DNA of 64,000 nt from Deltaproteobacteria bacterium (GTDB taxonomy: Bacteria > Myxococcota_A > UBA9160 > JAJDAL01): assembly GCA_029261875.1 (NCBI GenBank), contig JAJDAL010000052.1:35015-99014 (forward strand), in the 5' to 3' direction. The number at the start of each line of letters is the position of its first letter. Position 1 is the stretch's first letter. Below are positions 26,461-35,860 of the stretch, in pieces. A program made the translations under genes and the position numbers. Under the pieces are notes generated by a model. The model was not told the origin of the DNA. It ran no database searches and saw only the letters and a program-made list of their open reading frames with translations.

Positions 26461-28598
26461 TGACCGCCGGGCGCCAATGGCTACACGGATTGTGGCTTTG
26501 GGCCGGGGCCTTCGCGATTCAGATTCCATTCCTGCGCCGCGGCGTCTCTCATCTCGACGAGGGGCTCGTGCTCGCCATTGCGGATGGCTTGTCCCAGGGC
26601 GAAACCCTCTACGGCGAGCGCCTCACACCGTTTGCGCCACTGGTCTTCGAAGTCCTCGCGCGCTTGTTCGACGTCTTCGGCACGAGTCTCCTCGTGGGCA
26701 GAGTGTTCCAGGCGGGGATCTTCGCCACCACGATCGTCCTCGTCTATGCGATCTTGCGACAGGCCGTTCCTGTGCGCTGGGCGCTCCTCGGTGCGGCGGC
26801 GGCGCTGTGCCTCAAACCACTGGGGTTTCCGTTCTGGACGGTGGTGAATTATTCGCAGCTCGCGATGTTGTTCTGCCTCGGCGCCGTACTGGCCACGACG
26901 CGGTATCTCGCGCTCCGGAGTTCCTCGTGGATGCTCGCGGCGGGCCTCCTGTGCGGACTCACGGTCATCACGAAACAGAACCTGGGCGCCTCGGCGGTCG
27001 TGGTTGTGGCGTTCCTGGTGGCTTTCGACGGGCTTGGATGGAGTGCCCGCGATTGGGGGCGCCTGGCGCGCAGTGGCGCGGCATTCGGGCTGGGGGTGGG
27101 GGTCCCCATTCTCTTCACGGTCGGGTACTACGCGTCCGCCGGAACCCTTGGCGGTCTGGTCGAGCGGGCGGTGTTGGGTGTGCTCGAACTGCCGGGCCCC
27201 TATCGCAACGTCCCGCTCCCCTCGCTGCTCCCGTTCGGCACCGAATCGATCGGGCGCGCCGCTTTCACGTATTTTCCGGCGCCCATTCTGAGTCTTTCCT
27301 GGCAGGGGGGGCTGAACCTCTATTCGGCGCCGATCGTTTTCGTTTTGGAACATGCGGTCAAGTTGGTCTACTACGTGCCGCTCGCGCTGCTCGTCGTGTC
27401 CCTGGTCTCGATCGCGCGGTCCCCGCGCGACGCTTCGACGCGCGGGGAACTCGCCGTGCGTGGGGCGCTGCTGGCGTTCGGCGCCATGGCGTACACGAGC
27501 ATGTGGTACGCACCGGACTGGACCCATCTCCTCAACGTGTACCCCTTGTTGCTGCTACCGATGTTCGAGGGGATTCACCGGGGCTGGAAGCGCAGCGCGC
27601 TCTACCGCGGGTTGGCGTCGGGGCTGGGGTTCGTGTGGGTGGGGTTTGCGGTGTGGGTCGCGATTGCGGTGTTCGCCGTGTATCGCGTCCCTGTGGATTC
27701 GGCACGGGGCCGTGTCCTGCTCTCGGCACTAGAGCAGGAGGAGGCAGCGCGGCTGCTCGCGTACCTCGCGAGTCGGCCGCGGGACGAGCGGATCTTGATC
27801 TTTCCGCGGCAACCGATCTTCTACTTCTTGGGCGATCGCCGGATTCCCGTTTCCTTCGAGCAGATCATGCCCGGTGTGCTGCTTCCCGGGGATGACGAAG
27901 TCCTCGCCCGTCAAATGTCGGGCGTGGATCGGTTCGTCTACAACCCGAAGAAACTCCCCAATGCGCCGGCATCGATCGTCGACTACGCACCCGCCCTGGC
28001 CGCGACACTGGTTCGCGATTTCGAAGTCGCGCGCGTGGTGAGTCCGAGCGCCATCGTGCTGGGCCGCCGCGGCTCGGCCCGGCGGCCGGAAATGGCGGTT
28101 CGCGATCTGTGGGAACGCTTCGGGGAGCTCGAGGTAGAACCCTCGCGCCCCTTGAAACGGCCGCCCCCCTACGGGTGGCCGCAATCCGTCGAACGAAATG
28201 CGTGGATGATGTACCGCGTGATCGCCACCACCCTCGAGCGCGATTCCGGCCCCGCGTGTTTTCGAGTTTCGCACCAAGTCGGCGCACGCGAATCCATCCG
28301 TTTCCTCCCGCTGCTTCACATGGATCTCTGGGGAGCGGGGGAGGGGACCGGTCCGCAATCCGCAGCGACCTTCGAAGTCGAGGTTCGAAGCGCACGTACC
28401 CCGAGCGCGCGGCTTTTCTCGCGTGTGCTGGAGCCCGGCGCTCCGCTGGGACCCGCGGTCGTCGATCTCACGAGCCTGGCCGGACGCGACGTCGAGTTCG
28501 GATTTTGTGTGGAGGTGCAGGGCAGCGCCGGGGATCCGCCCCTCGCCACCGGATGGGGGGAACTGCGGATCGCTCGCGACCCCATGCACATCGAGTAG
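26460..28598 (+). CDS. GT-C-type membrane glycosyltransferase with periplasmic C-terminal domain, 712 aa
   Basis: D33-E34 in VSHLDEGLVLAIADGLSQG forms the GT-C acidic site just after the first helix. About ten helices follow to about residue 410, with FWTVVNYSQL and ITKQNLGAS in the loops. A soluble region then contains ILIFPRQPIFYFLGDRRIP. A closing beta-rich domain (about 590-712) has ACFRVSHQVGARESIRFLPLL and GWGELRIARDP. The paralogy to the preceding 735-aa protein is visible in the acidic loop, helix order and terminal domain. The ATG shares a base with the upstream TGA, indicating coupled translation. The next gene begins nine bases after the stop. Confidence 0.72.
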   Translation: MTAGRQWLHGLWLWAGAFAIQIPFLRRGVSHLDEGLVLAIADGLSQGETLYGERLTPFAPLVFEVLARLFDVFGTSLLVGRVFQAGIFATTIVLVYAILRQAVPVRWALLGAAAALCLKPLGFPFWTVVNYSQLAMLFCLGAVLATTRYLALRSSSWMLAAGLLCGLTVITKQNLGASAVVVVAFLVAFDGLGWSARDWGRLARSGAAFGLGVGVPILFTVGYYASAGTLGGLVERAVLGVLELPGPYRNVPLPSLLPFGTESIGRAAFTYFPAPILSLSWQGGLNLYSAPIVFVLEHAVKLVYYVPLALLVVSLVSIARSPRDASTRGELAVRGALLAFGAMAYTSMWYAPDWTHLLNVYPLLLLPMFEGIHRGWKRSALYRGLASGLGFVWVGFAVWVAIAVFAVYRVPVDSARGRVLLSALEQEEAARLLAYLASRPRDERILIFPRQPIFYFLGDRRIPVSFEQIMPGVLLPGDDEVLARQMSGVDRFVYNPKKLPNAPASIVDYAPALAATLVRDFEVARVVSPSAIVLGRRGSARRPEMAVRDLWERFGELEVEPSRPLKRPPPYGWPQSVERNAWMMYRVIATTLERDSGPACFRVSHQVGARESIRFLPLLHMDLWGAGEGTGPQSAATFEVEVRSARTPSARLFSRVLEPGAPLGPAVVDLTSLAGRDVEFGFCVEVQGSAGDPPLATGWGELRIARDPMHIE

Positions 28599-28607
28599 GA
28601 TCGTCCC

Positions 28608-30137
28608 ATGTCGTCGTCGACACAGGAGACTCCGGCCTGGCGCCACTTGCTGCTGCTGCCGGTGATTGCGATCGCGCTTTGGACCGGAGTCCGGGGCATC
28701 GACTTCGGCCATCATTGGGACGAGATCCGCGTCACGCGCTCCGTGAAACCCGCGCTCGAGTCCGGCCGGATTCTCCCGCAGAACTATCACATTCCATCCC
28801 TGTGTTTCGAGATTGCCTTGCTGGGGGTGCTGCCCGACGCGTTGGCGGCGGAACTCGGGGGCAAAGGTGCGGCAAGCGCGGCGGAACCCTTTCCGAAATT
28901 GCGCATCCGCACGCTGTTCCTGGTTCTCGTCTCCCTCTCGATTCCGTGGATCTATCTCTTGATCTGGAAATGGCGGCGGAATTCGTGGGAAGCGCTGTTT
29001 GGCGCGGCGGTGCTGGGTTTCGCTTGGGAGCCCGCCTATCACGCGCGCTTCATCGTACCCGACGCACTGATGATGCAATTCGGCGTGTTGACCCTGCTGT
29101 GTCTGCGCGGGGCCCACCGTGCGACGGTTCCTGGCCCCTGGCTGTTCGCCGCGGCGGCAACGGCGGGTTTGACCTTCGGCACGAAATATCCCGGTGGATT
29201 GATGCTGCTCCCGGTACTGATCGCGGTCCTCGTGCATCGGCGCCGTTTGGAGTCGCCGGTCGTGATTGCGGGAATTCTCGCGGTGGCGATGTTCGGCGCG
29301 GCGTTTCTGCTGACGACGCCGGGCGCGGTGCTCGAGACTTCCGAAATGTGGATGTGGATGGAAATGATGCGAGACGCGTACGGGGGCTCATTCGCGCCCT
29401 ACGACATGCCCGCCGGGCTTCCGCAACTGATCGCGCTTTCGACGTACCTCACGAGTGTCACGCTTTCGCATTACGCGGCAATCGCCGTGGGGTTTTCGCT
29501 GCTCGCCGGCTTCGGAGTCCTCTTCACGCTGCGCGAAGATGCGCGCTGGGGCGCGGTACTGCTGTCCTTTCCCATCGCGTACGTGCTCTATTTCTCGACC
29601 CAGGGGATCCTGATCGTGCGCAATTTGATGGTCGTCGTGCCGTTCCTGGCCCTCTTGGCGGCACGCGGAGCGGGGGGGCTGTTCGAATGGCTTCGCTCTC
29701 GGCCCGCGCTTCGCCATGCGGCGTCTGCCGTCTTGGTGGTCGCGCTCGCCGCCAATGCGGCTTGGCTCGTGACGGCGGCGGACAGCATCGTGCATTACCA
29801 GCGGTACGGAGATGCGGCAGAGCTCGAAGAGATGATCGCCCAACGACCGGAGCAGCGCTTTGCGCTCTCCCCGCGTGCAATCCAGCTCCTGGGAGTGCGG
29901 CGCGGCGGACTCGAGAATGTCGTCGCCGATGTCGAGCGTGCCGACACAGCGGTCTTCCATACCTCGGAAGTTCCGCACAAGAACCGGTTGGTGGCAAACC
30001 GCCCGCGCTACCACACGTTGCTGCCGGGAGGGCCCTTCGAGATCAATTTCGACTACTACCCGAATTGGTGGGGGCGGGCGCGGATGGTCATCTCTCCGAT
30101 CGAAGAGGCGCGGCAGGCCGACGTCCCACTGCCTTGA
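28608..30137 (+). CDS. GT39/PMT-like membrane glycosyltransferase, 509 aa
   Basis: The acidic pair is D38-E39 in FGHHWDEIRVTRSV, close to the wording of protein-mannosyltransferase-like PMT_2 enzymes. Helices follow with EPAYHARFIVPDALMMQF (about 143-160), where His-x-Arg and PD are typical of this branch, and TFGTKYPGGLMLLPVL. The protein ends in a short soluble segment with NFDYYPNWWGRARM. The ATG at 28608 stands nine bases after the previous stop. It is the last gene of the 21836-30137 run; 136 bases then separate it from the next gene. Polyprenyl-phosphate-sugar transfer on the periplasmic face is the expected role. Confidence 0.78.
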   Translation: MSSSTQETPAWRHLLLLPVIAIALWTGVRGIDFGHHWDEIRVTRSVKPALESGRILPQNYHIPSLCFEIALLGVLPDALAAELGGKGAASAAEPFPKLRIRTLFLVLVSLSIPWIYLLIWKWRRNSWEALFGAAVLGFAWEPAYHARFIVPDALMMQFGVLTLLCLRGAHRATVPGPWLFAAAATAGLTFGTKYPGGLMLLPVLIAVLVHRRRLESPVVIAGILAVAMFGAAFLLTTPGAVLETSEMWMWMEMMRDAYGGSFAPYDMPAGLPQLIALSTYLTSVTLSHYAAIAVGFSLLAGFGVLFTLREDARWGAVLLSFPIAYVLYFSTQGILIVRNLMVVVPFLALLAARGAGGLFEWLRSRPALRHAASAVLVVALAANAAWLVTAADSIVHYQRYGDAAELEEMIAQRPEQRFALSPRAIQLLGVRRGGLENVVADVERADTAVFHTSEVPHKNRLVANRPRYHTLLPGGPFEINFDYYPNWWGRARMVISPIEEARQADVPLP

Positions 30138-30235
30138 TGTCCCTCGAATGCAGTTTCGGGTCGGGCGCGCAGCGCCGCCGCGGCAGGGTGCGGCGATTGC
30201 GTCGAGCCGGCAGATCGATCGGCAGGGACTTCGAG

Positions 30236-30241
30236 TATACT
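30236..30241 (+). promoter_or_regulatory. -10-like box before the 30274-35156 operon
   Basis: TATACT (five of six to consensus) lies in the 136-base gap before the flavoprotein gene, 32 bases ahead of its ATG, and is followed by a GAGAAGG ribosome-binding sequence. No good -35 element is present at 16-18 bases upstream, so an activator or alternative sigma factor may be needed. Confidence 0.35.
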
Positions 30242-30273
30242 GAGGCGCTCCTGCATTCCCGCGAGAAGGGCTG

Positions 30274-31719
30274 ATGACGTCGAAACACGTGGCGATTCTG
30301 GGCGGCGGTCTGGCCGGACTCGCCTGTGCGTACGAGATGGCCAAGCGCGGCTTGCGGGTCACCGTGATCGAGCGCGAGCCTCAGGTAGGGGGGATGGCGT
30401 CGTCGTTCGAAGAAGGCGATCGCAACAGCGTGGGCCATTCCGATTCGGATTACTGGTCCCACGATTTCGGCCCCCACCGCTTCCACAGCAACGAAAAAGA
30501 ACTGATGGCCCACGTGGTCGAGATCCTGGGTGACAATGCAGTTTGGAGTAAGCGTCGCTCGCGGATTCTGATGTCGGGCCGCCTCTTCGATTACCCCCTC
30601 GAACTCTCCAATGTCCTGCGCAACATGCCGCCGCTTCGCATTGCACGGATGTTGATCGACTACGCCTGGGTGCGCGTGATCGACACCTTGGGACTGGTGG
30701 ATTACCAAGATCGCAATTTCAAAGAATGGGTGGAGAAGCGATTCGGTCGCAGCCTCGCGGATCTTTTTTTCATTCAGTACACGGAAAAGGCCTGGGGGAT
30801 CCCCGCAACCGAGATCTCCGCCGTCTGGGCGAGTCAGCGCATCACACTCCTGAGTCTGGCGGATACGATCATCAAGACGATCTTCCGGCCCCGGAATGCG
30901 CCCCGGACGCTGGTTACGGATTTCGTATACCCGAAGTTGGGCGGCATCGGGGAACTGTCGCGGGGGTACCAGCGCCGAATCGAGGAGCTCGGGGGCACCG
31001 TGCACATCGATGCGCCCGCCCTGCGCGTCCATTGCGAAGGGCGCCGCGTGACCCAGGTGGAGTATCGCAAGGACGGTGACAGTCATTTCATCGAAGCCGA
31101 CGAGTTCATCTCCACCATACCCATTACGGACCTGGCGCGGCGGGTCGTGCCGCGCGCGCCCGAGAAAGTGCGGCAAGCGATCAAGCGCCTGGGCTACGTG
31201 TCGATCGTATTCGTGTACTTGAAGCTCGACCGGGAGCGCGTCACCGACGACAACTGGGTCTACTTGCCGGAGAAAGAGCTCACGGTGCATCGCATCTCCG
31301 AATTCAAGAACTTCAGCGCGTCCGCGGGACCCCGTGGCAAGACGATGTTGTGCGCCGAGATCACGTGTCGGGCGGGAGATGAAATCTGGAACGCATCCGG
31401 TGAGACCCTGGAGGAAATCGCGGTGCGGGACTTGACCACATCGGGCTTTATCCAACCCGGAGAAGTGCTAGAGAGCTTCGTGAAGCGGATCCCGTTTGCC
31501 TATCCCCTGTACGACCTGGAATATCAGGATCATCTCGCTCCCGTCCTCGAGTTCGTCCATCAACTGGAGAATCTCGAAACCGGCGGGCGTCAGGGCCTGT
31601 TCCGCTACAACAACATGGATCAATCGATCGAGATGGGACGCTTGATGGCGGCGCGGATGCTGGGAGAGACGGAATCGGATCACGAATCCGTAGCGACGCA
31701 GCAGCGCTATTTCGGGTAG
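30274..31719 (+). CDS. FAD-dependent oxidoreductase, UDP-galactopyranose-mutase / amine-oxidase-like
   Basis: A 481-aa flavoprotein. The N-terminal dinucleotide fold is clear: VAILGGGLAGLACAYEMAKRG (residues 6-26, GxGxxG), then VTVIEREPQVGGMASSF with the ribose-binding Glu. The following segment HDFGPHRFHSNEKEL closely resembles the GPHIFHT motif of UDP-galactopyranose mutase. Later landmarks are YTEKAWGIP, FVYPKLGGIGELSRGYQ and, near the C-terminus, GLFRYNNMDQSIEMG, the second FAD-contacting segment. Related proteins in polysaccharide clusters are variously called amine oxidase or protoporphyrinogen oxidase-like. A sugar-ring contraction or redox role in glycan precursor synthesis is the best guess. 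It heads a four-gene run with spacings of 2, 10 and -4 bases. Confidence 0.78.
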   Translation: MTSKHVAILGGGLAGLACAYEMAKRGLRVTVIEREPQVGGMASSFEEGDRNSVGHSDSDYWSHDFGPHRFHSNEKELMAHVVEILGDNAVWSKRRSRILMSGRLFDYPLELSNVLRNMPPLRIARMLIDYAWVRVIDTLGLVDYQDRNFKEWVEKRFGRSLADLFFIQYTEKAWGIPATEISAVWASQRITLLSLADTIIKTIFRPRNAPRTLVTDFVYPKLGGIGELSRGYQRRIEELGGTVHIDAPALRVHCEGRRVTQVEYRKDGDSHFIEADEFISTIPITDLARRVVPRAPEKVRQAIKRLGYVSIVFVYLKLDRERVTDDNWVYLPEKELTVHRISEFKNFSASAGPRGKTMLCAEITCRAGDEIWNASGETLEEIAVRDLTTSGFIQPGEVLESFVKRIPFAYPLYDLEYQDHLAPVLEFVHQLENLETGGRQGLFRYNNMDQSIEMGRLMAARMLGETESDHESVATQQRYFG

Positions 31720-31721
31720 CG

Positions 31722-32648
31722 ATGACCCAGGCGGCCCTACATACACCTTCGGATTTCGAGTCGGTCTCACACTGCGCCCTGTGCGGTTCGGAGCGGCGTC
31801 TTCTGCGCTTCGAGGAAGAACCGTTTTCGATCGTCGAATGCGCGGACTGCGGTTTGGTGTTCGTCGACCCGCGCTTGCGCGAGGAGGCGCTTTCCCGCGT
31901 GTACGGCCGCGAGTACTGGCAGAGCGAATGTCCGTCCGAACGCGGATACGCGGATTACGTCGACGATGCGCCCCTCTACCTGAAGACCTTTCGCAAGCGA
32001 TTCGACTTCCTGAAACCCTTCGTCGGAGAGCCGGGCCGGGCGCTGGATGTGGGCTGTGCGGCGGGCTTCTTCCTCAAGGTGCTGGAGGAGCGGGGCTGGC
32101 AATGCGCGGGCGTCGAACTCTCGCCCGCCATCGCGGCCCACGCCCGCGATGTTTATGGATTCGAAAACGTGCACGTGGGCGAACTCGCGTCGGCGCCGTT
32201 TGCGCCCGGCAGTTTTCAACTGATTACGATGTGGGATGTCGTGGAACACGTGCCGGATCCGCTGGCTCTCCTCGGGCATGCCGCGGAGTTACTCGCGGAG
32301 GATGGCTGTCTCGTGATCGAGACCCAGAACATCGCCAGCCGCTTCGCGCGACTTCTCGGTCCGCGCTGGCAGCACTTCAAACATCTCGAACACCTGTACC
32401 ACTTCCAACCCGACAGTTTGCGAGACCTCCTGCGACGCGCCGGCTTCGAGGTGATCGAGGCGACCTGGCGCTACGCGGGGAAATACGTGTCCCTCGGTTT
32501 CATTCGCGAACGCGCGACGCGCGTGCACCCCGCTTTGGCGTTCTTCCTGCGGCCCTTCTCCGCGTTGGATGGAATGTCGCTCTACGTCAATCCCGGGGAT
32601 GAGATGATCGTGATCGCGCGCAAGGCGGCGAACGCCGGGCGCAGGTGA
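31722..32648 (+). CDS. SAM methyltransferase with N-terminal zinc ribbon, 308 aa
   Basis: Two Cys pairs (HCALC, about 18-22, and ECADC, about 39-43) make a zinc ribbon followed by GLVFVDPRL. The methyltransferase core has RALDVGCAAGFFLKVLEERGW (about 106-126), CAGVELSPAIA, ITMWDVVEHVPDPLALL (about 167-183), and GCLVIETQNIAS. The segment HFKHLEHLYHF after the core is characteristic of sugar C- and O-methyltransferase-like proteins in glycan clusters. The ATG is two bases after the flavoprotein stop. Related ribbon-bearing enzymes lie at 20841-21743 and 37187-38224. The methyl acceptor is unknown. Confidence 0.85.
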   Translation: MTQAALHTPSDFESVSHCALCGSERRLLRFEEEPFSIVECADCGLVFVDPRLREEALSRVYGREYWQSECPSERGYADYVDDAPLYLKTFRKRFDFLKPFVGEPGRALDVGCAAGFFLKVLEERGWQCAGVELSPAIAAHARDVYGFENVHVGELASAPFAPGSFQLITMWDVVEHVPDPLALLGHAAELLAEDGCLVIETQNIASRFARLLGPRWQHFKHLEHLYHFQPDSLRDLLRRAGFEVIEATWRYAGKYVSLGFIRERATRVHPALAFFLRPFSALDGMSLYVNPGDEMIVIARKAANAGRR

Positions 32649-32658
32649 TCGCGAACCG

Positions 32659-33408
32659 ATGGAACTCGACGCGTATCGCCAGTTTGCCGAACTCGAAGAG
32701 AACCATTGGTGGTTCCGGGCCCGACGTCGGATCTTCTTTCATCTCCTGGAGCGGATGGTTCCCCGGCGCGACGACGCGCGGGTTCTCGATCTGGGGTGTG
32801 GTGCGGGCGGGATGCTTGCGCCCCTGGCGCGTTTCGGGCGCGTCCACGGTCTGGAACTGCATCGGGATACGGCCCAGTTGGCCCGCGAGCGGACCGCCAT
32901 GGCGATCGTGCGTGCCAACGCCTACGCGCTCCCCTACGCAGCGGATTCCCACGATCTCGTGTGCTTGTTCGACACCATCGAACACGTTCCCGAAGAAGCG
33001 CGGGCGCTGCGCGAGATCCACCGGGTGACGAAACCCGGCGGTTGGGTGTTCTTCTCCGTGCCCGCCTACGCATTTCTCTGGACCAACAACGATCGCGTGG
33101 CCCATCACTGTCGCCGCTACACGCGCGGACGCCTGGAGGCCGCGCTGGCCGAGGCAGGTTTCGAGTGCGTTCGTTCCAGTTATTTCAACGCCTTGCTGTT
33201 CCCCGCCATTCTTCCCGCCCTGCTGATTCGAAAGGCGGTCGAGCGCTTCATCGGGCTGCGCGATCCCAATGCCACGAACTTGACCGTGGAGACCCACCCG
33301 CTTCTCGCGGAACTGTTGTTTCGAATCATGAGCAGCGAGCGGCATTGGCTGGCGCGAGCGGGATTTCCTGCGGGCCACAGCATCCTGGCACTGGTACGCA
33401 AGCCGTGA
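32659..33408 (+). CDS. Class I SAM-dependent methyltransferase, 249 aa
   Basis: A short core-only enzyme that starts with the recognisable word NHWWFRARRRIFFHLLE (about 15-31). Then come motif I VLDLGCGAGGMLAPLARFG (about 43-61), HGLELHRDTAQLA, LVCLFDTIEHVPEEARALREI (about 102-122) and PGGWVFFSVPAY. The C-terminal half carries a hydrophobic stretch (YFNALLFPAILPALLI, about 176-191) that may anchor it to the membrane. The HWWFRARR opening is seen in many methyltransferases of polysaccharide loci. The last codons overlap the GTG start of the next sulfatase-fold gene (GTGA). Substrate unknown. Confidence 0.85.
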   Translation: MELDAYRQFAELEENHWWFRARRRIFFHLLERMVPRRDDARVLDLGCGAGGMLAPLARFGRVHGLELHRDTAQLARERTAMAIVRANAYALPYAADSHDLVCLFDTIEHVPEEARALREIHRVTKPGGWVFFSVPAYAFLWTNNDRVAHHCRRYTRGRLEAALAEAGFECVRSSYFNALLFPAILPALLIRKAVERFIGLRDPNATNLTVETHPLLAELLFRIMSSERHWLARAGFPAGHSILALVRKP

Positions 33409-35156
33409 AGCGACTCTTGCGGTGTAGCGTCTGCCTCGCACTCCTGGCGGCGTGTGCCCCGGAGGCGCCCGAGGAGGTGTGGCGGGAACTCGCGGGAGAG
33501 GTCGGCTGGGCGGAGGGGCGGCTCGGGCCGGTTCCCACATCGGGCGAGGGGCCTCTGCGGGCCATCGTCCAGGAACGTTCCGGCACGATCGATTTCGTAT
33601 TCGAGGCTCCTCGTGAAGGGCGCCTGCGCTTCGAAACGCCGGATGGGAGCCCCCAGAAGGGAACCCGTGTCACGCTTGCGTCGGAATCCGGGGAGGAGAC
33701 CGAGGTCGTTCCGGCGCGGAAGTCCGGCGGCGCGGAAGTGTCGCTTGCGGATTTCGAGAACCAGTTGGTTCGCGTGCGCTTCGAAAATTCGAGCGGGGAG
33801 CCCCGCAGCTGGGTCGCGCCGCGGGTTCTGGGCAAGGCAGACCCCGCGCCGGCGCCACTCGTTCCCCCGAAGCGCGAATCCGGAACCCGTCCCAATGTTC
33901 TGCTCTACGTCGTGGACGCGCTGCGGCCGGATCACCTGTCCGTGTACGGCTACGGACTTCCGACTTCGCCGCGCCTGGAGGCCTTCGCCCAGCAGGCGAC
34001 TGTGTTCGAAAACGCGTACAGCGCGGGGCCCAGTACGATCGAAACCATTCCAACGCTATTGACCTCGCTGTTTCGCTCCGAGATCGACGGGCGCTTGCGC
34101 CCGGGGCCGGATGCCGTCCCCCACACCGTGGCGGAAGTGTTCCGCGCCGCGGGCTACGAGACCGCCGCGTTTCAGGCCAACTTCCGTCTGCGCAAATCCC
34201 TCGGCTTCAGTCGGGGTTTCGATCCGTATCGAATGGTGACGGAGCCGGGCGTTCCGTGGTTTCCGCGGGCGAATGCCGAAAAACTTCACGCGGAAGTGAT
34301 CGAATGGCTCGATCAGCCCCGGGAGAAACCGTTCTTCCTATACGTCCACTCCCTCGACGTTCATCACCCCTACGAACCCCCGGCGCCGTTCTTCGGTCGC
34401 TTCAGCCATCACCGCGCGCCCATGAGCGCCGAAGAAATGTTGCGCGTGATTCCCGAAGCCGTGCTCGGCATGGACGCGGCGAGCCAGTCCGTCTACCGCA
34501 AAGTCATTCCGACCGTGAAGCCCGAGCACTACGACGACGGGGTCGCCTATGCGGACCACACCCTGGGGCAACTCTTCGACGCGCTGGAAGCCCGGGGACA
34601 CCTGGACGACACGGCGATCTTCCTCACGGCCGATCACGGCGAATCCCTGGGTGAGGGCGGTCGCTTCATCCACGGGTTGTCCCTCAACGAGGAGCTGGTA
34701 CGGGTTCCCCTGATCGCGCGCCTGCCGGGTCAACGCGAAGCGCGTCGGGTGGCTTCCGTCGTGAGTCATTTGGATGTGGCGCCGACGCTGGTCGATCTGG
34801 CCGGGATCGAGCCTCCGCGCGCGTTCCGCGGCCGTAGTCTGGTGCGGGAATTCGAAGCGCCGGGCTTTGCCCTGGGCGAAATGGGCTTCGAACGCTTCTA
34901 CGTTCGCGTGGGACCGTGGAAGCTAATGCGGGATGCGCGCGGGGCGAACCTTTATCACTTGCCCGACGACCCGGCTGAAGCGCGCGACCGCGCGAGCGAG
35001 AACCCCCTGCGCGTCAACTACCTGACCCAATATCTGTGGCAGCATTCTCCGGGTTTTCGACGCGATACGGCGGTGCGCCGACTCGACGAACACCTCGACG
35101 GGGAAGAACGACTGAAACTCGACGAAGCCCTGCGCGCCTTGGGCTACATCGAGTAG
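33405..35156 (+). CDS. Sulfatase-fold lipoprotein with Thr nucleophile and N-terminal beta domain, 583 aa
   Basis: The signal peptide ends in the lipobox LLAAC (Cys17). Residues about 25-155 form an extra beta-rich domain absent from the other three relatives. The catalytic domain then starts with PNVLLYVVDALRPDHLSVYG (about 164-183). The active-site loop is GPSTIETIPTLLTSLF with Thr at the usual Cys/Ser place, and the later motifs are HSLDVHHPYEPP and TADHGESLGEGG. The C-terminus is LRALGYIE. The start is a GTG overlapping the previous stop by four bases. The gene converges on a methyltransferase gene, their 3' ends overlapping by 13 bases. A phosphotransferase or phosphodiesterase acting in the periplasm is more likely than a sulfatase. 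Confidence 0.8.
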   Translation: MKRLLRCSVCLALLAACAPEAPEEVWRELAGEVGWAEGRLGPVPTSGEGPLRAIVQERSGTIDFVFEAPREGRLRFETPDGSPQKGTRVTLASESGEETEVVPARKSGGAEVSLADFENQLVRVRFENSSGEPRSWVAPRVLGKADPAPAPLVPPKRESGTRPNVLLYVVDALRPDHLSVYGYGLPTSPRLEAFAQQATVFENAYSAGPSTIETIPTLLTSLFRSEIDGRLRPGPDAVPHTVAEVFRAAGYETAAFQANFRLRKSLGFSRGFDPYRMVTEPGVPWFPRANAEKLHAEVIEWLDQPREKPFFLYVHSLDVHHPYEPPAPFFGRFSHHRAPMSAEEMLRVIPEAVLGMDAASQSVYRKVIPTVKPEHYDDGVAYADHTLGQLFDALEARGHLDDTAIFLTADHGESLGEGGRFIHGLSLNEELVRVPLIARLPGQREARRVASVVSHLDVAPTLVDLAGIEPPRAFRGRSLVREFEAPGFALGEMGFERFYVRVGPWKLMRDARGANLYHLPDDPAEARDRASENPLRVNYLTQYLWQHSPGFRRDTAVRRLDEHLDGEERLKLDEALRALGYIE

Positions 35157-35860
35157 GCGGGGAAGCGGGGCGCACCGGGTTTGCGGGCCACGAGCCAACA
35201 GTGGCCGCCGAATCGCTTGAGGAGCGGGTGGAGCAGGGTCTCGATCCCGATGAAGAGGGGGGTGAAGAATTCCAGCGGGGCGAAGGCCATGGGGAGTAGC
35301 TCCCACCCGAAGTACATCCAGTTGAAGGTCTCCCCGCGGGCGACCGTGAGACCGTGCTGGTTCACGCGCGCGACCAACTCGTCGAACTTGAAGCGGGTGT
35401 AGACATCGTCTCCCTGCCAGCGCGGCTGAATCCAACGCGCGAGCCGCATGAGGGGACTGTCGTCGACGCTCTCGATCGCGAACAGCACCCCGCCCGGAGC
35501 GAGTACGCGCTCGACTTCGGAAAGGGCCGCGTCCAGGTCGCTGGCGTGATGAAAGACGTGGGAGACGTACACCATGTCGAAGCTGTCATCGGCCCAGGGC
35601 AGGCCCTCGCCAAAAGCGGCTGCGACGGGGGCGACCGCGCGGGCGTCTTTGAGTCGCGGAAGGTTGGGGTCGATTCCGTGGGCGCGGCCGCCGTAGCGGG
35701 TCAAGCGCGCGAGGTTCTCCCCGACGCCACATCCGACGTCGAGGATGCGTGCTCCGGGTTGCGATTCGATGATCTGGCGCTCGACGGCGCGATAGCGGTA
35801 GACGCGTTCCTTCACCGCTGCGATTGCATGCCCATGGTCGATCGAGGATAGGTGGTACAC
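35144..35860 (-). CDS. Class I SAM-dependent methyltransferase, 238 aa
   Basis: The core is standard: ARILDVGCGVGENLARLTRYG (motif I), HGIDPNLPRL, SFDMVYVSHVFHHASDLDAAL (motif II area) and RVLAPGGVLFAI. A hydrophobic segment near the C-terminus (LLPMAFAPLEFFTPLFIGI) suggests membrane contact. The start is ambiguous. I give the GTG at 35858-35860; another GTG at 35894-35896 would add 12 residues and abut the divergent sulfatase-fold gene. The 3' end overlaps the gene at 33405-35156 by 13 bases. It is the only minus-strand gene between 30274 and 39984. Its acceptor is unknown. Confidence 0.78.
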   Translation of the reverse strand: MYHLSSIDHGHAIAAVKERVYRYRAVERQIIESQPGARILDVGCGVGENLARLTRYGGRAHGIDPNLPRLKDARAVAPVAAAFGEGLPWADDSFDMVYVSHVFHHASDLDAALSEVERVLAPGGVLFAIESVDDSPLMRLARWIQPRWQGDDVYTRFKFDELVARVNQHGLTVARGETFNWMYFGWELLPMAFAPLEFFTPLFIGIETLLHPLLKRFGGHCWLVARKPGAPRFPAYSM

